A stretch of DNA of 64,000 nucleotides from Bittarella massiliensis (ex Durand et al. 2017) (GCF_001486165.1 NZ_LN908976.1:124001-188000); one strand, 5' to 3'. Positions 29,149 to 39,454 are shown, counted from the stretch's first letter. Notes: a model not told the origin generated them from the letters alone. Program-made: numbers and translations.

Positions 29149-30222
29149 TTACTTGCAGACTTCCACCGACCAGCCGGCGGGGCCCTCGACCTTGCCCCAC
29201 TGAATGCCGGTGAGGGTGTCGTAGAGGCGCTGGGAGACGGGGCCGATCTGGCCGCCGCCGATCTCCATCACCTTGTCGCCCCACTTGAGCTCGCCCACCG
29301 GGGAGACCACGGCGGCGGTGCCGGTGCCGAAGCACTCCTTGAGCAGGCCCTTGTCGTAGGCCTCGGCCACCTCGTCGATGGCCAGGCGGCGCTCGCTGAC
29401 GGTCAGCCCCCAGCTGGCCATCAGCTCCAGGGCGGACTTGCGGGTGATGCCGGGGAGGATGCTTCCCTGCAGGGCGGGGGTCACCACCTCGTCGCCGATG
29501 ACGAAGAAGATGTTCATGGCGCCCACCTCTTCGATGTAGCGCCGCTCGACCCCGTCGAGCCAGAGGACCTGGGCGTACTTCTGCTCAGACGCCTCCTCCT
29601 GCGCCTTGAGGCTGGCGGCGTAGTTGCCGCCGGTCTTGGCAAAGCCCATCCCGCCCCGCACGGCGCGGACGTAGGACTTTTCGACGTAGATCTTGACCGG
29701 GTCGAGCCCGGCGGCGTAGTAGGGGCCGGAGGGAGAGAGGACCACCACGTAGTAGTAGCTGTTCGAGGCGTGCACCCCCAGCTTGCCCTCGGTGGCGATG
29801 ATGAAGGGGCGGATGTAGAGGGAGGCGTCGGGGATGTGGGGCACCCAGTCGCGCTCGATCTCCACCAACTGCTCCAGGGCCTTCAGGCAGAAGGCCTCGT
29901 CCACTTTGGGGATGCACAGCCGCTCGCAGGAGGTGTTGAGCCGCTTGAAGTTCTCCTCCGGGCGGAAGAGGAGGATGCGGCCGTCGGCGGCGCGGTAGGC
30001 CTTCATCCCCTCAAAGACCTCCTGCCCGTAGTGCAGGCACATGGCGGCCGGGTCCAGCGGCAGGGGGCCGTAGGGCTTGATGACCGGGTCGTGCCAGCCC
30101 CGGCCCTCGGTGTACTCCATCACGAACATGTAGTCGGTGAAAATCGAGCCGAAGCCCAGCTTGCTCTCGTCCTGGGGTTTGGCTTTGAGGGCGGCGGCCC
30201 GCTCGAATTTGATTTCGGTCAT
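29149..30222 (-). CDS. ilvE: Branched-chain amino acid aminotransferase
   Basis: A 357-residue fold-type IV PLP aminotransferase that interconverts leucine, isoleucine or valine with their 2-oxoacids, using 2-oxoglutarate/glutamate. The PLP lysine is in GFAKTGGNYAAS (near 200). HYGQEVFEGMKAY near 64-76 and FGTGTAAVVSPVG near 300 are class IV signatures of the eukaryote-like BCAT subgroup. ATG at 30222 has AAAGGAGAG upstream. It has its own TTGACA promoter. The neighbouring glutamate dehydrogenase would supply or drain glutamate for the same exchange. Confidence 0.95.
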   Translation of the reverse strand: MTEIKFERAAALKAKPQDESKLGFGSIFTDYMFVMEYTEGRGWHDPVIKPYGPLPLDPAAMCLHYGQEVFEGMKAYRAADGRILLFRPEENFKRLNTSCERLCIPKVDEAFCLKALEQLVEIERDWVPHIPDASLYIRPFIIATEGKLGVHASNSYYYVVVLSPSGPYYAAGLDPVKIYVEKSYVRAVRGGMGFAKTGGNYAASLKAQEEASEQKYAQVLWLDGVERRYIEEVGAMNIFFVIGDEVVTPALQGSILPGITRKSALELMASWGLTVSERRLAIDEVAEAYDKGLLKECFGTGTAAVVSPVGELKWGDKVMEIGGGQIGPVSQRLYDTLTGIQWGKVEGPAGWSVEVCK

Positions 30223-30254
30223 GGTACTCTCTCCTTTTTTCATGGCTTTTTTCC

Positions 30255-30282
30255 ATTGTAACACGCGGGGGGCGGTTGTCAA
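30255..30282 (-). promoter_or_regulatory. Promoter of ilvE
   Basis: Minus-strand TTGACA, 16 bases, TACAAT, about 30 bases before the ATG at 30222. No T-box leader fits in so short a leader. Confidence 0.75.
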
Positions 30283-30307
30283 TCGCCCGCCGGGCGGGAG
30301 AGACGCC

Positions 30308-31810
<1,503 letters not shown>

Positions 31811-31889
31811 TCACTGGGCGGCAAACCGGCTTTGCTTTGTGAAAAATTGCAAGGACCGGGCACCCCAAATTGCAAAGTGGCGGTTTGGC

Positions 31890-31918
31890 TTGCGAACGGG
31901 CCGAACTCCTGCTATAAT
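31890..31918 (+). promoter_or_regulatory. Promoter of the TM2 protein gene (possibly also rnpB)
   Basis: TTGCGA, 17 bases, TATAAT. I see no separate promoter immediately before rnpB, so read-through from here may supply part of it. Confidence 0.7.
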
Positions 31919-31997
31919 AGACACGCTCGAAACAGCGTGACAACTGCAAACGACACAACGGCGGGCGGCAAGGCCCGCGCGCGAAAGGAACATCGCT

Positions 31998-32498
31998 ATG
32001 ACCTGTAAACAGTGCGGCGCATACCTCCCCGACGACGCCACCTTCTGCCCGGTCTGCGGCTGTGCCAAAGACCCCGGCCAGGGGGCCGGGGCACAGCAGC
32101 AAGCCGGCGGGTACCAGCAACAGGGGCAGCCCTATCAGCAGTCCTACCAGCAGCAGGGCCAGGGGTATTACCAGCAGCAGGGCGGCCAGGGGCACTACTG
32201 CAGCACCTGCAACAACTTCCTGCCCGCAGGCACCGCCGTCTGCCCCTACTGCGGGGCGCGCCAGTACGTGCCGGGTTACCCCCAAAAGTCCAAGGTGGCG
32301 GCCGGGGTGCTGGGCATCCTCCTGGGCGGTTTCGGCGCCCACAACTTCTACCTGGGCTACACCGGCAAGGCGGTCTTGCAGTTGGTTTTGACCCTGTGCA
32401 GCTGCGGCATCGCCAGCCTCTGGGGCTTTATCGAGGGGATCTTGATCCTCACCGGCTCCATCGGCACCGACGCCAACGGCGTCCCCCTGAGCAACTGA
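31998..32498 (+). CDS. Zinc-ribbon / TM2-domain membrane protein
   Basis: A 166-residue protein in four parts: a zinc ribbon (CKQCGAYLPDDATFCPVCG, 3-21), a low-complexity Gln/Tyr/Gly region (about 33-64), a second zinc ribbon (CSTCNNFLPAGTAVCPYCG, about 68-86) and a TM2 domain with two membrane helices (VLGILLGGFGAHNFYLG and ALQLVLTL-type second helix). AAAGGAAC precedes the ATG at 31998. TM2 proteins of this layout are common in gut Clostridia and their function is unknown. Confidence 0.88.
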   Translation: MTCKQCGAYLPDDATFCPVCGCAKDPGQGAGAQQQAGGYQQQGQPYQQSYQQQGQGYYQQQGGQGHYCSTCNNFLPAGTAVCPYCGARQYVPGYPQKSKVAAGVLGILLGGFGAHNFYLGYTGKAVLQLVLTLCSCGIASLWGFIEGILILTGSIGTDANGVPLSN

Positions 32499-32510
32499 TC
32501 TCTGTTTTCC

Positions 32511-32857
32511 AGCGAGTAGACCATGTGGCGGCGCGCGAGGCTCGAAAGGGCCCGCGTGAGGAAAGTCCGGGCTCCATCGGGCAAGGGTAACTGCTAACGG
32601 CAGCCGAAGGCGACTTTAGGGAAAGTGCAACAGAAAGAAACCGCCGGGGTCCCCCCGGTAAGGATGGAAAGGCGAGGTAAGAGCTCACCAGCGCACAGGA
32701 GACTGTGCGGCTCTGTAAACCCTACCCGGAGCAACACCGCACAGAGGGCAGATGGGCGCCCGACCCGTCCTCGACAAGGTGGCTAGAGCTGCGCGGCGAC
32801 GCGCAGTCGAGATAGATCGTCACACATGACAGAACCCGGCTTATGGTTTAGTCGCTT
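32511..32857 (+). ncRNA. rnpB: RNase P RNA
   Basis: The catalytic RNA that trims the 5' leader from tRNA precursors. The universally conserved core GAGGAAAGTCCGGGCTCC is present at 32569-32586, and the matching 3' core AGAACCCGGCTTA at about 32831-32843. The ends pair as stem P1 (AGCGAGTAGACCATG with TATGGTTTAGTCGCT), which sets the limits. Internal GGTAAGAGCTCACCAG and the A-type layout, about 347 bases, fit a bacterial type A RNA. A terminator follows at once. Confidence 0.95.
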
Positions 32858-32862
32858 GAAAA

Positions 32863-32904
32863 AGGCCCGGCGCACAGCGAGAGCTGCGCGCCGGGCTTTT
32901 CTTC
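32863..32904 (+). terminator. Terminator of rnpB
   Basis: Stem AAGGCCCGGCGCACAGC pairing with GCTGCGCGCCGGGCTTTTCTT; one bulge or wobble. Confidence 0.85.
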
Positions 32905-32917
32905 TGTGCGGCCGCCG

Positions 32918-33415
32918 TCAGGGAAACCGGGCGGCAAAGCTGCCCGAGCGCTTCAGGGTCGCCGAGAAGAGATAAAAGCGGACCGGCCCCTCCCCCTGTG
33001 CGGGGAAGGAGGCGCTGCCTCTGTCGCGGTCAAAGAGGGCGCACCGCCAGGGAAACAGCTCCTCGCTGGACAGGGGGCTGCCGTCAAACAGTTCCTGGAA
33101 GGCGGCCTTCTGGCCGGTCAGGTCCGCGGCGCAGGCCTCCTTCAGCTCGCCCCCCTCAAACAGTTCCTGCTGAAACTGCACCGTCACCTCTTCACCCCGG
33201 CGGTACATCTGGGTGAGGCGGAAGGGCACCCCCTCCACCGCAAAGGGGATGTCGAGGGCGCGGCGCTGCCCCTCCTCCAGGGCGGGCAGGGCGATGAAGT
33301 CCTCGCCGTCGTCCCGCCCGCAGGTGACGCACAGCCCCCAGAAGCGGACGGCCGTCACCCGCTCCCCCGCAGGCATCCCCTGAGGGACATAGACCTCCGC
33401 CCACCGCTCCTTCAT
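32918..33415 (-). CDS. Protein of unknown function, 165 residues
   Basis: ATG at 33415 is preceded by AGGAGG with a nine-base gap, a strong sign that the gene is real. The protein is soluble-looking and mixed alpha/beta, with a single LCVTCGRDDGEDFIALP motif near 27-43 and no signal peptide. I do not recognise a family. It lies alone between rnpB and a nucleoside hydrolase gene. Confidence 0.7.
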   Translation of the reverse strand: MKERWAEVYVPQGMPAGERVTAVRFWGLCVTCGRDDGEDFIALPALEEGQRRALDIPFAVEGVPFRLTQMYRRGEEVTVQFQQELFEGGELKEACAADLTGQKAAFQELFDGSPLSSEELFPWRCALFDRDRGSASFPAQGEGPVRFYLFSATLKRSGSFAARFP

Positions 33416-33488
33416 CGCGCACCGCCTCCTCTCACCAATGGATACGGATGCGGGGGGCCGTTTGTCACCGCCCGCCCCCCTCTCCGCC

Positions 33489-33530
33489 AAAAAAAGCGGC
33501 CTGTCCGCCGGACAGGCCGCAGGGGGCGCC
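33489..33530 (-). terminator. Terminator of the nucleoside hydrolase gene
   Basis: Minus-strand stem GCGGCCTGTCC, loop of three, complement, then TTTTTTT, directly after the stop codon. Confidence 0.88.
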
Positions 33531-33535
33531 GCCGC

Positions 33536-34612
33536 TCAACCGGCGGCATAAAAGTCCATCATTCGCAGGAGCATGGCCTGAAAGAGGGCGTTGTCCACCC
33601 TCAGGGCCAGCTGGCAGTTGCCCCCCTCCCCCTTCTTGGGGTTGGTGGCGGTGGTCTTTCCGTCGACTCCGGATCCCGGTCTGGCCTGCACCCGCAGGTC
33701 GGCCGCCTGGGTGGTGACCACCGGCGGGTTGACCACGCTGGCCACGGCCAGGGCATCGTTGAGGGTGAGGCCGGACTGGCTGCTCCGGGTGGCGGCGTAA
33801 TCGGCGATCCCCTTTAGCAGGGCGGAGGCGCGGCCCTCCTTTTCCAGGAGGACCGCCAAGTTGTCCTGGCTCAAATAGGTCTTTGTGGTGACGTCGAGCC
33901 CCACGACGGTGAGGGGGACGCCGCTGGCCAGCACCACCTGCCAGGCCTCGGGATCGCTGTACACGTTGAACTCGGCCTGGGCGGTGATGTTGCCCCCGCT
34001 GAGGCTGCTGCCCATGACGGTGATCTTCGCCAGGTACTGGGGCAGGTCGGGGTATTTTTGCAGGGCGGTGGCGACGTTGGTGAGGGGGCCCAGAGCGATG
34101 ACCTGCAGCTCTCCCCCGGCGGCCACCGCCTCCTGGTAGAGCCGGTCCCAGGCGGGCAGGCTGTCAAACGCCCTGCCGGGGTCGGGCAGCTTGACCCCGC
34201 CCAGGCCGTTGCTGCCGTGGGCGTACTCGGCGGTGACCGCCTCCCTCGAGAGGGGGGCCGCCGCCCCCTGGGAGACCGGGCAGTCGATCCCCAGGTAGGC
34301 GCAGAGGGCCAGGGCGTTGGGGCCGGTGTGGGCGAGGGGGGCGTTGCCCTGCACCGCGCAGACAGCGCGGATGTCAAGCTGCTCACAGCTGGCGGCCAGG
34401 GCCAGGGCATAGGCGTCGTCGGTCCCGGGGTCGCAGTCGATGACCACCGGGACGGGGCCGGTCACCGGCTTCCCCAGCGGCAGGTTTTGGCGATCGCCCC
34501 CCGCGTCCAGTGGAAGGGCGCCCTCCTTCGCCGGGGGGCCGCCGCAGCCGCTCAGCAGCAGCGCGCAGGTCAGCAGGGCGGCCGCCGCCCCTTTCCAGAA
34601 ACTTCTCTTCAT
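33536..34612 (-). CDS. Lipoprotein inosine-uridine-type nucleoside hydrolase
   Basis: A 358-residue N-ribosyl hydrolase that splits nucleosides into base and ribose. The family Ca2+-binding signature DCDPGTDDAYAL is at about 59-70, and further ligands lie in NVATAL and VVGLDVT regions. The N-terminus is a lipoprotein signal (LLTCALLLSGC, lipobox cysteine near 23), so it should act outside the membrane, which is unusual because most members are cytoplasmic. AAGGAGG precedes the ATG at 34612. It follows dnaI by about 70 bases with no linked function. Confidence 0.88.
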   Translation of the reverse strand: MKRSFWKGAAAALLTCALLLSGCGGPPAKEGALPLDAGGDRQNLPLGKPVTGPVPVVIDCDPGTDDAYALALAASCEQLDIRAVCAVQGNAPLAHTGPNALALCAYLGIDCPVSQGAAAPLSREAVTAEYAHGSNGLGGVKLPDPGRAFDSLPAWDRLYQEAVAAGGELQVIALGPLTNVATALQKYPDLPQYLAKITVMGSSLSGGNITAQAEFNVYSDPEAWQVVLASGVPLTVVGLDVTTKTYLSQDNLAVLLEKEGRASALLKGIADYAATRSSQSGLTLNDALAVASVVNPPVVTTQAADLRVQARPGSGVDGKTTATNPKKGEGGNCQLALRVDNALFQAMLLRMMDFYAAG

Positions 34613-34682
34613 GGTGGGTCCCTCCTTTTGCAGCGGGGGCCGCCCTCTCCCGCTGGGGAAAAGGCGGCCCTATCCACGGCCT

Positions 34683-35663
34683 TTAAAGGACGTTTTTCAT
34701 GGCCAGCCGCACGTCGCTGCCCACAAAGCGGACGTCCACGTAGGAGCCCGCCAGGCGGGAGGTGATGCGGTCGGTGTAGGCTTGAGAGATCTCGGCAAAG
34801 GTGAGGTTGGTGTTGACGATGGTGGGCCGCCCGGCGGAGAGCCGGGTGTTGACCAGGGTGTAGAGGGTGGAGACGGCAAAGGGGGTGGAGAACTCGCTAC
34901 CCAGGTCGTCGAGGATGAGCAGGTCGCAGCCCAGCAGGGAGGCCAGGGTGTCCCCCTGCCGGTCGGCGCCGAACTTCTCTCTTTCCAGAATGGCGACAAA
35001 GTTGCCGAAGCTGCCGTAGAGGACGGAAAATCCCCTCTGGATGACCTGGCTGGCAATGGCTAGGGAGAGGTGGGTCTTGCCCAGCCCGGTGGCCCCCATC
35101 ATCAGCAGGTTGGGGCTGTGCAGACCAAAGTGGGCGGCGTAGTCCTTGCAGTAGGCCAGCACCTCCCCCATCACCTCAAAGGGGGTGTCGCCGGGGCGGC
35201 CCTCCCTGCTGTAATAGCGCAGGTCAAAACTGTCGAAGGAGCACAGCCGCAGCCCCGACTGGCGGTTGATGCGCTCGGCCTCCACCTGGCGCAAAAGGGC
35301 GCCGTAGCAATGGCAGCGGCGGTTGCCCACCACGCCGGTGTCCTGGCAGTCGGGGCAGGTGAAGGGGGGCTTGAGGTAGTCCTCCGGCCAGCCGTTTTCC
35401 CGCAGGAGGCGGGCCTTCTCCTCGGCGAGGGCGGCCCCCCGCTGGCGCAGCCCCTCCAGCAGTTCCCCCCGGTCGGCGCCGGCGGAGATGACGGCCTTGG
35501 CCACCCCGGCCCCGGTGCGGCGCAGCTCCCCGTCCACCTGGGCCAGGCGGGGGCACCGCTCGTAGCACTCCCGCCGGCGGCGGGCCTGCTCCTCAAAGGC
35601 GGCGCGGCGGCGCTGGGACAGGAGCTGGTGGACCCGGTCGTAGACGGCTTTTTCATAGGCCAT
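34683..35663 (-). CDS. dnaI: Helicase loader DnaI/DnaC-type ATPase
   Basis: A 326-residue AAA+ protein that loads the replicative helicase. An N-terminal coiled region is followed by a zinc-binding CPDCQDTG...CHC (about 113-130) and the ATPase: Walker A GATGLGKTH (near 200), Walker B LLILDDLG (near 258) and an arginine-finger region ITSRL. The ATG at 35663 is three bases after the dnaD stop codon, so the two form an operon. This dnaD-dnaI order is typical of Clostridia. Confidence 0.92.
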   Translation of the reverse strand: MAYEKAVYDRVHQLLSQRRRAAFEEQARRRRECYERCPRLAQVDGELRRTGAGVAKAVISAGADRGELLEGLRQRGAALAEEKARLLRENGWPEDYLKPPFTCPDCQDTGVVGNRRCHCYGALLRQVEAERINRQSGLRLCSFDSFDLRYYSREGRPGDTPFEVMGEVLAYCKDYAAHFGLHSPNLLMMGATGLGKTHLSLAIASQVIQRGFSVLYGSFGNFVAILEREKFGADRQGDTLASLLGCDLLILDDLGSEFSTPFAVSTLYTLVNTRLSAGRPTIVNTNLTFAEISQAYTDRITSRLAGSYVDVRFVGSDVRLAMKNVL

Positions 35664-35666
35664 GGG

Positions 35667-36614
35667 CTATTCCCCCTCTCTCTTTTTGGCGGTCGGCAGG
35701 CGGGTGCGGGACTGGTCCAGGGCGGCGACGTCGAAGGAGGGGGCAAACCCCTTCCCCCTGTTGCCGGGGGCGGTAGGCCGCTGTTCGGCCTGCACCTCCC
35801 CCAGGGTGCGGTAGCCCTTGAGGTACCAGGACTTGAGGATGGAGTGGATGTAGGAGAAGAGCACCTTGCCCTTGCGGTCGACGCAGATCTCATAGGCCGC
35901 CTTCACCACCTCGTCGGGGAAGCCGTACTCCTCCAGCCAGGTGTAGCAAAACTGCTCCTCCTTCTTGGTGAGGACCCGGTCGTGGATGCCGAAGAGGCTG
36001 CGCACCCGCTCCTGCGCGTCCCGGCTGCGCAGCAGCTTTTGGATGTGGGCGTCCGCCTTCTCCACCGTGTCGATGCCGCTCTCCAGCCAGCCGATGCCGG
36101 TGCGCTCGATATAGCCCACCTTGCAGCGGCCCACCGAGCGGCAGTAGCCCACCAGCATGAGGATCACCGCCACCGGCAGCCCGTGCAGGGCGTGGAGGCT
36201 GACGAGCATGTTGGCCTCGGTGGGGGAGATGGGGCGGCCGAAGACCGACTGGCACTCCCCCAACAAAAACTGCACCTCTTCGCTGTCGGCGGCAATGGCG
36301 TTGACCTCCTGCCGGGAGAGGCGGGTGGTGGTGCCGATGGCGGCGGTCTTGACCGGTTCGGCCTGGGGGGCCGGGGCCTCGCTGCGCACCAGCAGCCCCT
36401 GGCTGGCCCACCACTCCAGCGCCCGGTCCACCTGCAGCACGCTCAGCCCCAGCTGCTGGGAGAGTTCCAGCGGGGCGATGGTGGCGGGCTGGGCGGCGAG
36501 GATGTGGCAGAACACCTGGGCCATCTCCTGCGGGCAGCCGGCGGCCATCAGCTGCAGCGCCCGCTGCGGGACGGCGGCGGCCTGGGCGTAGGACTGGTAG
36601 TTGAGCTGGTACAC
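35667..36614 (-). CDS. DnaD-domain primosome protein
   Basis: A 315-residue DnaD/DnaB-like replication restart and initiation protein. The N-terminal winged-helix region (PLELSQQLGLSVLQVDRALEW-like, about 47-70) precedes two DnaB_2/DnaD C-terminal repeats (VFGRPISPTEANMLVSL and YGFPDEVVKAAYEI). GTG at 36614 has AGAAAGGGGG upstream. The C-terminal tail is basic and disordered-looking. It is co-transcribed with dnaI from the promoter at 36674-36702. Confidence 0.92.
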   Translation of the reverse strand: MYQLNYQSYAQAAAVPQRALQLMAAGCPQEMAQVFCHILAAQPATIAPLELSQQLGLSVLQVDRALEWWASQGLLVRSEAPAPQAEPVKTAAIGTTTRLSRQEVNAIAADSEEVQFLLGECQSVFGRPISPTEANMLVSLHALHGLPVAVILMLVGYCRSVGRCKVGYIERTGIGWLESGIDTVEKADAHIQKLLRSRDAQERVRSLFGIHDRVLTKKEEQFCYTWLEEYGFPDEVVKAAYEICVDRKGKVLFSYIHSILKSWYLKGYRTLGEVQAEQRPTAPGNRGKGFAPSFDVAALDQSRTRLPTAKKREGE

Positions 36615-36673
36615 GGCGGGCGACCCCCTTTCTGCTTGTATTGCGGGGCGGCGGCCCCGTTTATCTGCCTTCT

Positions 36674-36702
36674 ATTATACGGGAGGGGGCGGGGTTTGTC
36701 CA
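36674..36702 (-). promoter_or_regulatory. Promoter of the dnaD-dnaI operon
   Basis: Minus-strand TGGACA, 17 bases, TATAAT. Confidence 0.65.
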
Positions 36703-36831
36703 AACCTATTTTTCCCTGCCGCGGCAAAGGAGGGGGGCGAAAAATCGGCCGCGCCCTCCCCTCTGGACTTTTTTGGGCTTTTGTCGTATACTTTTTGGGA
36801 AATCCATATCGAAGAGAGGGGGCGGGGCGTC

Positions 36832-37677
36832 GTGTCCGCCGATCTGCACTGCCACAGCCGGTTTTCCGACGGGGCCATGGAAATCCCGCAACTGCTGAAA
36901 CTGGCCCGCCAGGCAGGGCTTGACCACCTGGCCATCACCGACCACGAGACCTTTCACGGCTACGACTACGCTGCCGAGCTGGCGGCGGGATACGGCCTGA
37001 AAATCATCAAGGGGATCGAGCTGTCCGCCCGGGACCCGGCCAACGGCCGCAGCGTGCACGTTCTGTGCTACCTGCCCCGGGACACCGCGGAGATCGAGGC
37101 CCTCTGCGAGCGGACCCGGCGGGCGCGGATGAAGGCCGGCTTCGTCATGGCCCGGCGGCTCTGCGCCCTCTACCCCCAACTGACGCTGGAGGAGATCTTC
37201 GCCCGCAGCTACGACAGTGAGTGCCTTTACAAACCCCACATGATGCAGGCCCTGCAGCAAAAGGGGGTGGCCGAGGACGCCCGCTACGGCGGCCCCCTCT
37301 TCCACCAGCTCTTTGACCCCGGCACCGGCAGCTGCTTTGAGCCCATCGACTACCCCAGCGTCTACGAGGTGCTGGAGATCGCCCGCCGCAGCGGCGGCTG
37401 GGTGGTGTTGGCCCACCCCTCGGTCTACCGGAGCATGGCGCTGGCCGAGGCCCTCTGCCGGGAGGGGGCCGTGGACGGGCTGGAGATCGACCACCCCCGC
37501 AACACCGAGGCGGACAAGGCCCGGCTGCGGCAACTGGCGGCGGAATACGGGCTGCTGGTCACCGGCGGGACCGACTTTCACGGCCACGCCCCCCAAAAGG
37601 ACAACCCGCTGGGCACCGGCAACACCGCCGGCGACCAGCTGGAAATCATACTGAAAGGCAAAAAGGAGAGACTGTAA
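36832..37677 (+). CDS. PHP-domain phosphoesterase (TrpH/YciV-like)
   Basis: A 281-residue metal-dependent phosphoesterase. Metal ligands are in ADLHCHSRFSDGA (3-15), ITDHETFHGY (about 34-43), the glutamate of KGIELSA, LAHPSVY and GGTDFHGH near the C-terminus. Relatives are 5'-3' exoribonucleases or nucleoside 3',5'-bisphosphate phosphatases (RNase AM), so RNA or nucleotide turnover is likely. GTG at 36832 gives the family N-terminus. The TSCPD gene starts two bases after its stop codon. Confidence 0.9.
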   Translation: MSADLHCHSRFSDGAMEIPQLLKLARQAGLDHLAITDHETFHGYDYAAELAAGYGLKIIKGIELSARDPANGRSVHVLCYLPRDTAEIEALCERTRRARMKAGFVMARRLCALYPQLTLEEIFARSYDSECLYKPHMMQALQQKGVAEDARYGGPLFHQLFDPGTGSCFEPIDYPSVYEVLEIARRSGGWVVLAHPSVYRSMALAEALCREGAVDGLEIDHPRNTEADKARLRQLAAEYGLLVTGGTDFHGHAPQKDNPLGTGNTAGDQLEIILKGKKERL

Positions 37678-37678
37678 A

Positions 37679-37933
37679 ATGAAACACACCTATATCCCCA
37701 AAGGCGTTTGCTCCCGTCAGATCACCATCGACGTGGAGGACGGGATCATCAAGAGCGTGGAGTTCGTGGGCGGCTGCGCCGGCAACACCGCCGGGGTGTC
37801 CAAGCTCTGCGTCGGCCGCAAGGTGGACGACGTGATCGAGCTGCTGCGGGGCACCCAGTGCCGTAACGGCACCTCCTGCCCCGACCAGCTCTCCTACGCG
37901 CTGGAAGAGACCAAGGAGCTGGTGGGCGCCTAA
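37679..37933 (+). CDS. TIGR03905-type TSCPD-domain protein
   Basis: An 84-residue protein whose motif GGCAGNTAGVSKLC (31-44) and C-terminal GTSCPDQLS (about 64-72) match the TSCPD domain, also found at the C-terminus of ribonucleotide reductases, where it binds zinc. Stand-alone copies are typical of Clostridia and unassigned. AAAGGAGAG precedes the ATG, only one base after the upstream stop, so it is translated from the same mRNA as the PHP enzyme. Confidence 0.92.
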   Translation: MKHTYIPKGVCSRQITIDVEDGIIKSVEFVGGCAGNTAGVSKLCVGRKVDDVIELLRGTQCRNGTSCPDQLSYALEETKELVGA

Positions 37934-37951
37934 AGGCGGCCCACAGGCGGC

Positions 37952-38002
37952 AAAAGGGGGCGGGCCCTTCTCCACAGGGGAGAGGGCCCGCCCCCTTTTA
38001 TT
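37952..38002 (+). terminator. Terminator after the PHP-TSCPD pair
   Basis: Stem AAAAGGGGGCGGGCCCTTCT with near-complete partner AGGGCCCGCCCCCTTTT. Confidence 0.85.
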
Positions 38003-38058
38003 TGCCCCGTTGGCCCCCCGCCCGGACGAGGGCGGTGGCAGGGGCGGAGGAGCAGGGG

Positions 38059-38823
38059 TCACAGATACCGCTGCACCGACTTGGTCCAGCCCCACATCAC
38101 CGCCCTTTGGGGGAGGAGTTTGGCGACCAGGTGCATCCACTTGACATAGAGGGTGCAGACCGACTGGTCCCGGCCCCGCTCGGCGTCTTTCAGGGCCTTT
38201 CGCGCCACGGGGGCAGGGGGCACCAGGCCGGGATAGCGCACCTTCACGCCCCCCACCTCCCGGGCCAGCATCCCGGTGTCCACCCAGCCGGGGCAGACGG
38301 CGGTGGCGGTGAGCCCCGTCCCCCGCATCTCCGCGTGCAGCGCCCGGGTATAGCTGCGGACAAAGGCCTTGGACGAGGCGTAGAGGTTGAGGTAGGGCAC
38401 CGGCTGAAAGGCCGACTGGGAGGCGATGTTGAGGATGTGTCCCCCCGCCGCCATAAAGGGGAGGCAGACTGCGCAGAGGGAGGTCACCGCCGTGCAGTTG
38501 ACGGCCACCAGCCGGGCCGCCTGCTCCGGCGAAAAGCGGCCGGTGGGGGCCAGCTCCTCCCCCACGCCGGCGCTGTTGACCAGGTAGGCGACGGCGCACC
38601 GCTGCTCCCGCAACCGGCGCTCCAGCGCCTGGGCGCTCTCCACCGCGGCCAGGTCCAGGGACAGGGGGACGATCCGCTCCCCCCAGCGGGCCCTCAAGGC
38701 GGCCAGCTTCTCCCCGTCTCGGGCGACACACCAGATCTCGTCCAGCGGCCTCTCCGTCAACTGCTCGACAAAGGCGCGGCCGAGGCCGCCGCTGGCCCCG
38801 GTGACAATGGCAATGGTCTTCAA
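38059..38823 (-). CDS. Short-chain dehydrogenase/reductase
   Basis: A 254-residue Rossmann-fold oxidoreductase. TGASGGLG (8-15) binds NAD(P), NSAG near 88 and the catalytic YASSK near 154-158 are classical SDR motifs. The best start is TTG at 38823, preceded by GAGGGGGAG. Upstream residues in the same frame do not fit the family. SDRs reduce or oxidise hydroxyl/keto groups on steroids, sugars, fatty acids and others. Gut Clostridia often carry bile-acid-active SDRs, but nothing here identifies the substrate. Confidence 0.88.
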   Translation of the reverse strand: MKTIAIVTGASGGLGRAFVEQLTERPLDEIWCVARDGEKLAALRARWGERIVPLSLDLAAVESAQALERRLREQRCAVAYLVNSAGVGEELAPTGRFSPEQAARLVAVNCTAVTSLCAVCLPFMAAGGHILNIASQSAFQPVPYLNLYASSKAFVRSYTRALHAEMRGTGLTATAVCPGWVDTGMLAREVGGVKVRYPGLVPPAPVARKALKDAERGRDQSVCTLYVKWMHLVAKLLPQRAVMWGWTKSVQRYL

Positions 38824-39454
38824 AATCGCTCCCCCTCTTTCCTCTCGGTGCCGCCCCGCCGTCAATGGCCGGAGCCAGCTTCTCCCCCTATCCTACACCC
38901 GTGGGCCGAAAAAGGAAAGCGGGGCCGGTCGGCTGGGGGCCGGGTTGGGGAAAGAGGGAGTCCGACGGCGGACAGGGTGCCGGCTGCGCGACCCCCTCCG
39001 GCCACCCTTTCGCCTGCAAACGGGGGTGGGTCTTGCCTCCCGGGATAGACGGCCCGGCGTCTCCCCGCGCCCCGTGCACCGCCGCCCGGGAAGATGGTCC
39101 GCTGGCGCGGGGTGTACCCAACGCCTTCCAGCGGCCTGAACCATGGAGAGGGGCCACCTCCCTTTTGGGCTGTGGAGGGCCCTCATCGAAGACAGAAAGC
39201 TCCTCCTCTGTGCCCCCGCCCTTGCCGGGACACCGAATACCGCGAGGGCGCTCCCCCTCCGTCAAGAGGCGGGCACCGTCGGCCCGGGAAAGAGCCCCAC
39301 AGGCGCAAAAACGCCCCCCGTTCATCTGCAGCATGACCACAGATGAATGGGGGGCGCCGTGCGCGGCCGCCACATGCCCTTCGGGCAGAGGCCGGACCTG
39401 CGCACCGGGTTTTCGCCGGTTTAGGGCCCCGTTTGAATCAGGGCCCGTCTCCCT
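38824..39454. other. Gene-free spacer between the SDR and ABC exporter
   Basis: About 630 GC-rich bases. Apart from the terminator at 39306-39356 I see no gene or RNA that I can support. Confidence 0.6.
39306..39356 (-). terminator. Terminator of the ABC exporter operon
   Basis: Minus-strand stem CGCCCCCCATTCATCTG with partner CAGATGAACGGGGGGCG (one G-T type mismatch), followed by TTTTTGCG. It lies about 100 bases beyond the stop codon at 39455. Confidence 0.75.

Noticed and set aside
39306-39356. Structured regulatory RNA
   Set aside because: The hairpin is followed by T5 on the minus strand and lies just past the ABC operon, so it is a terminator.
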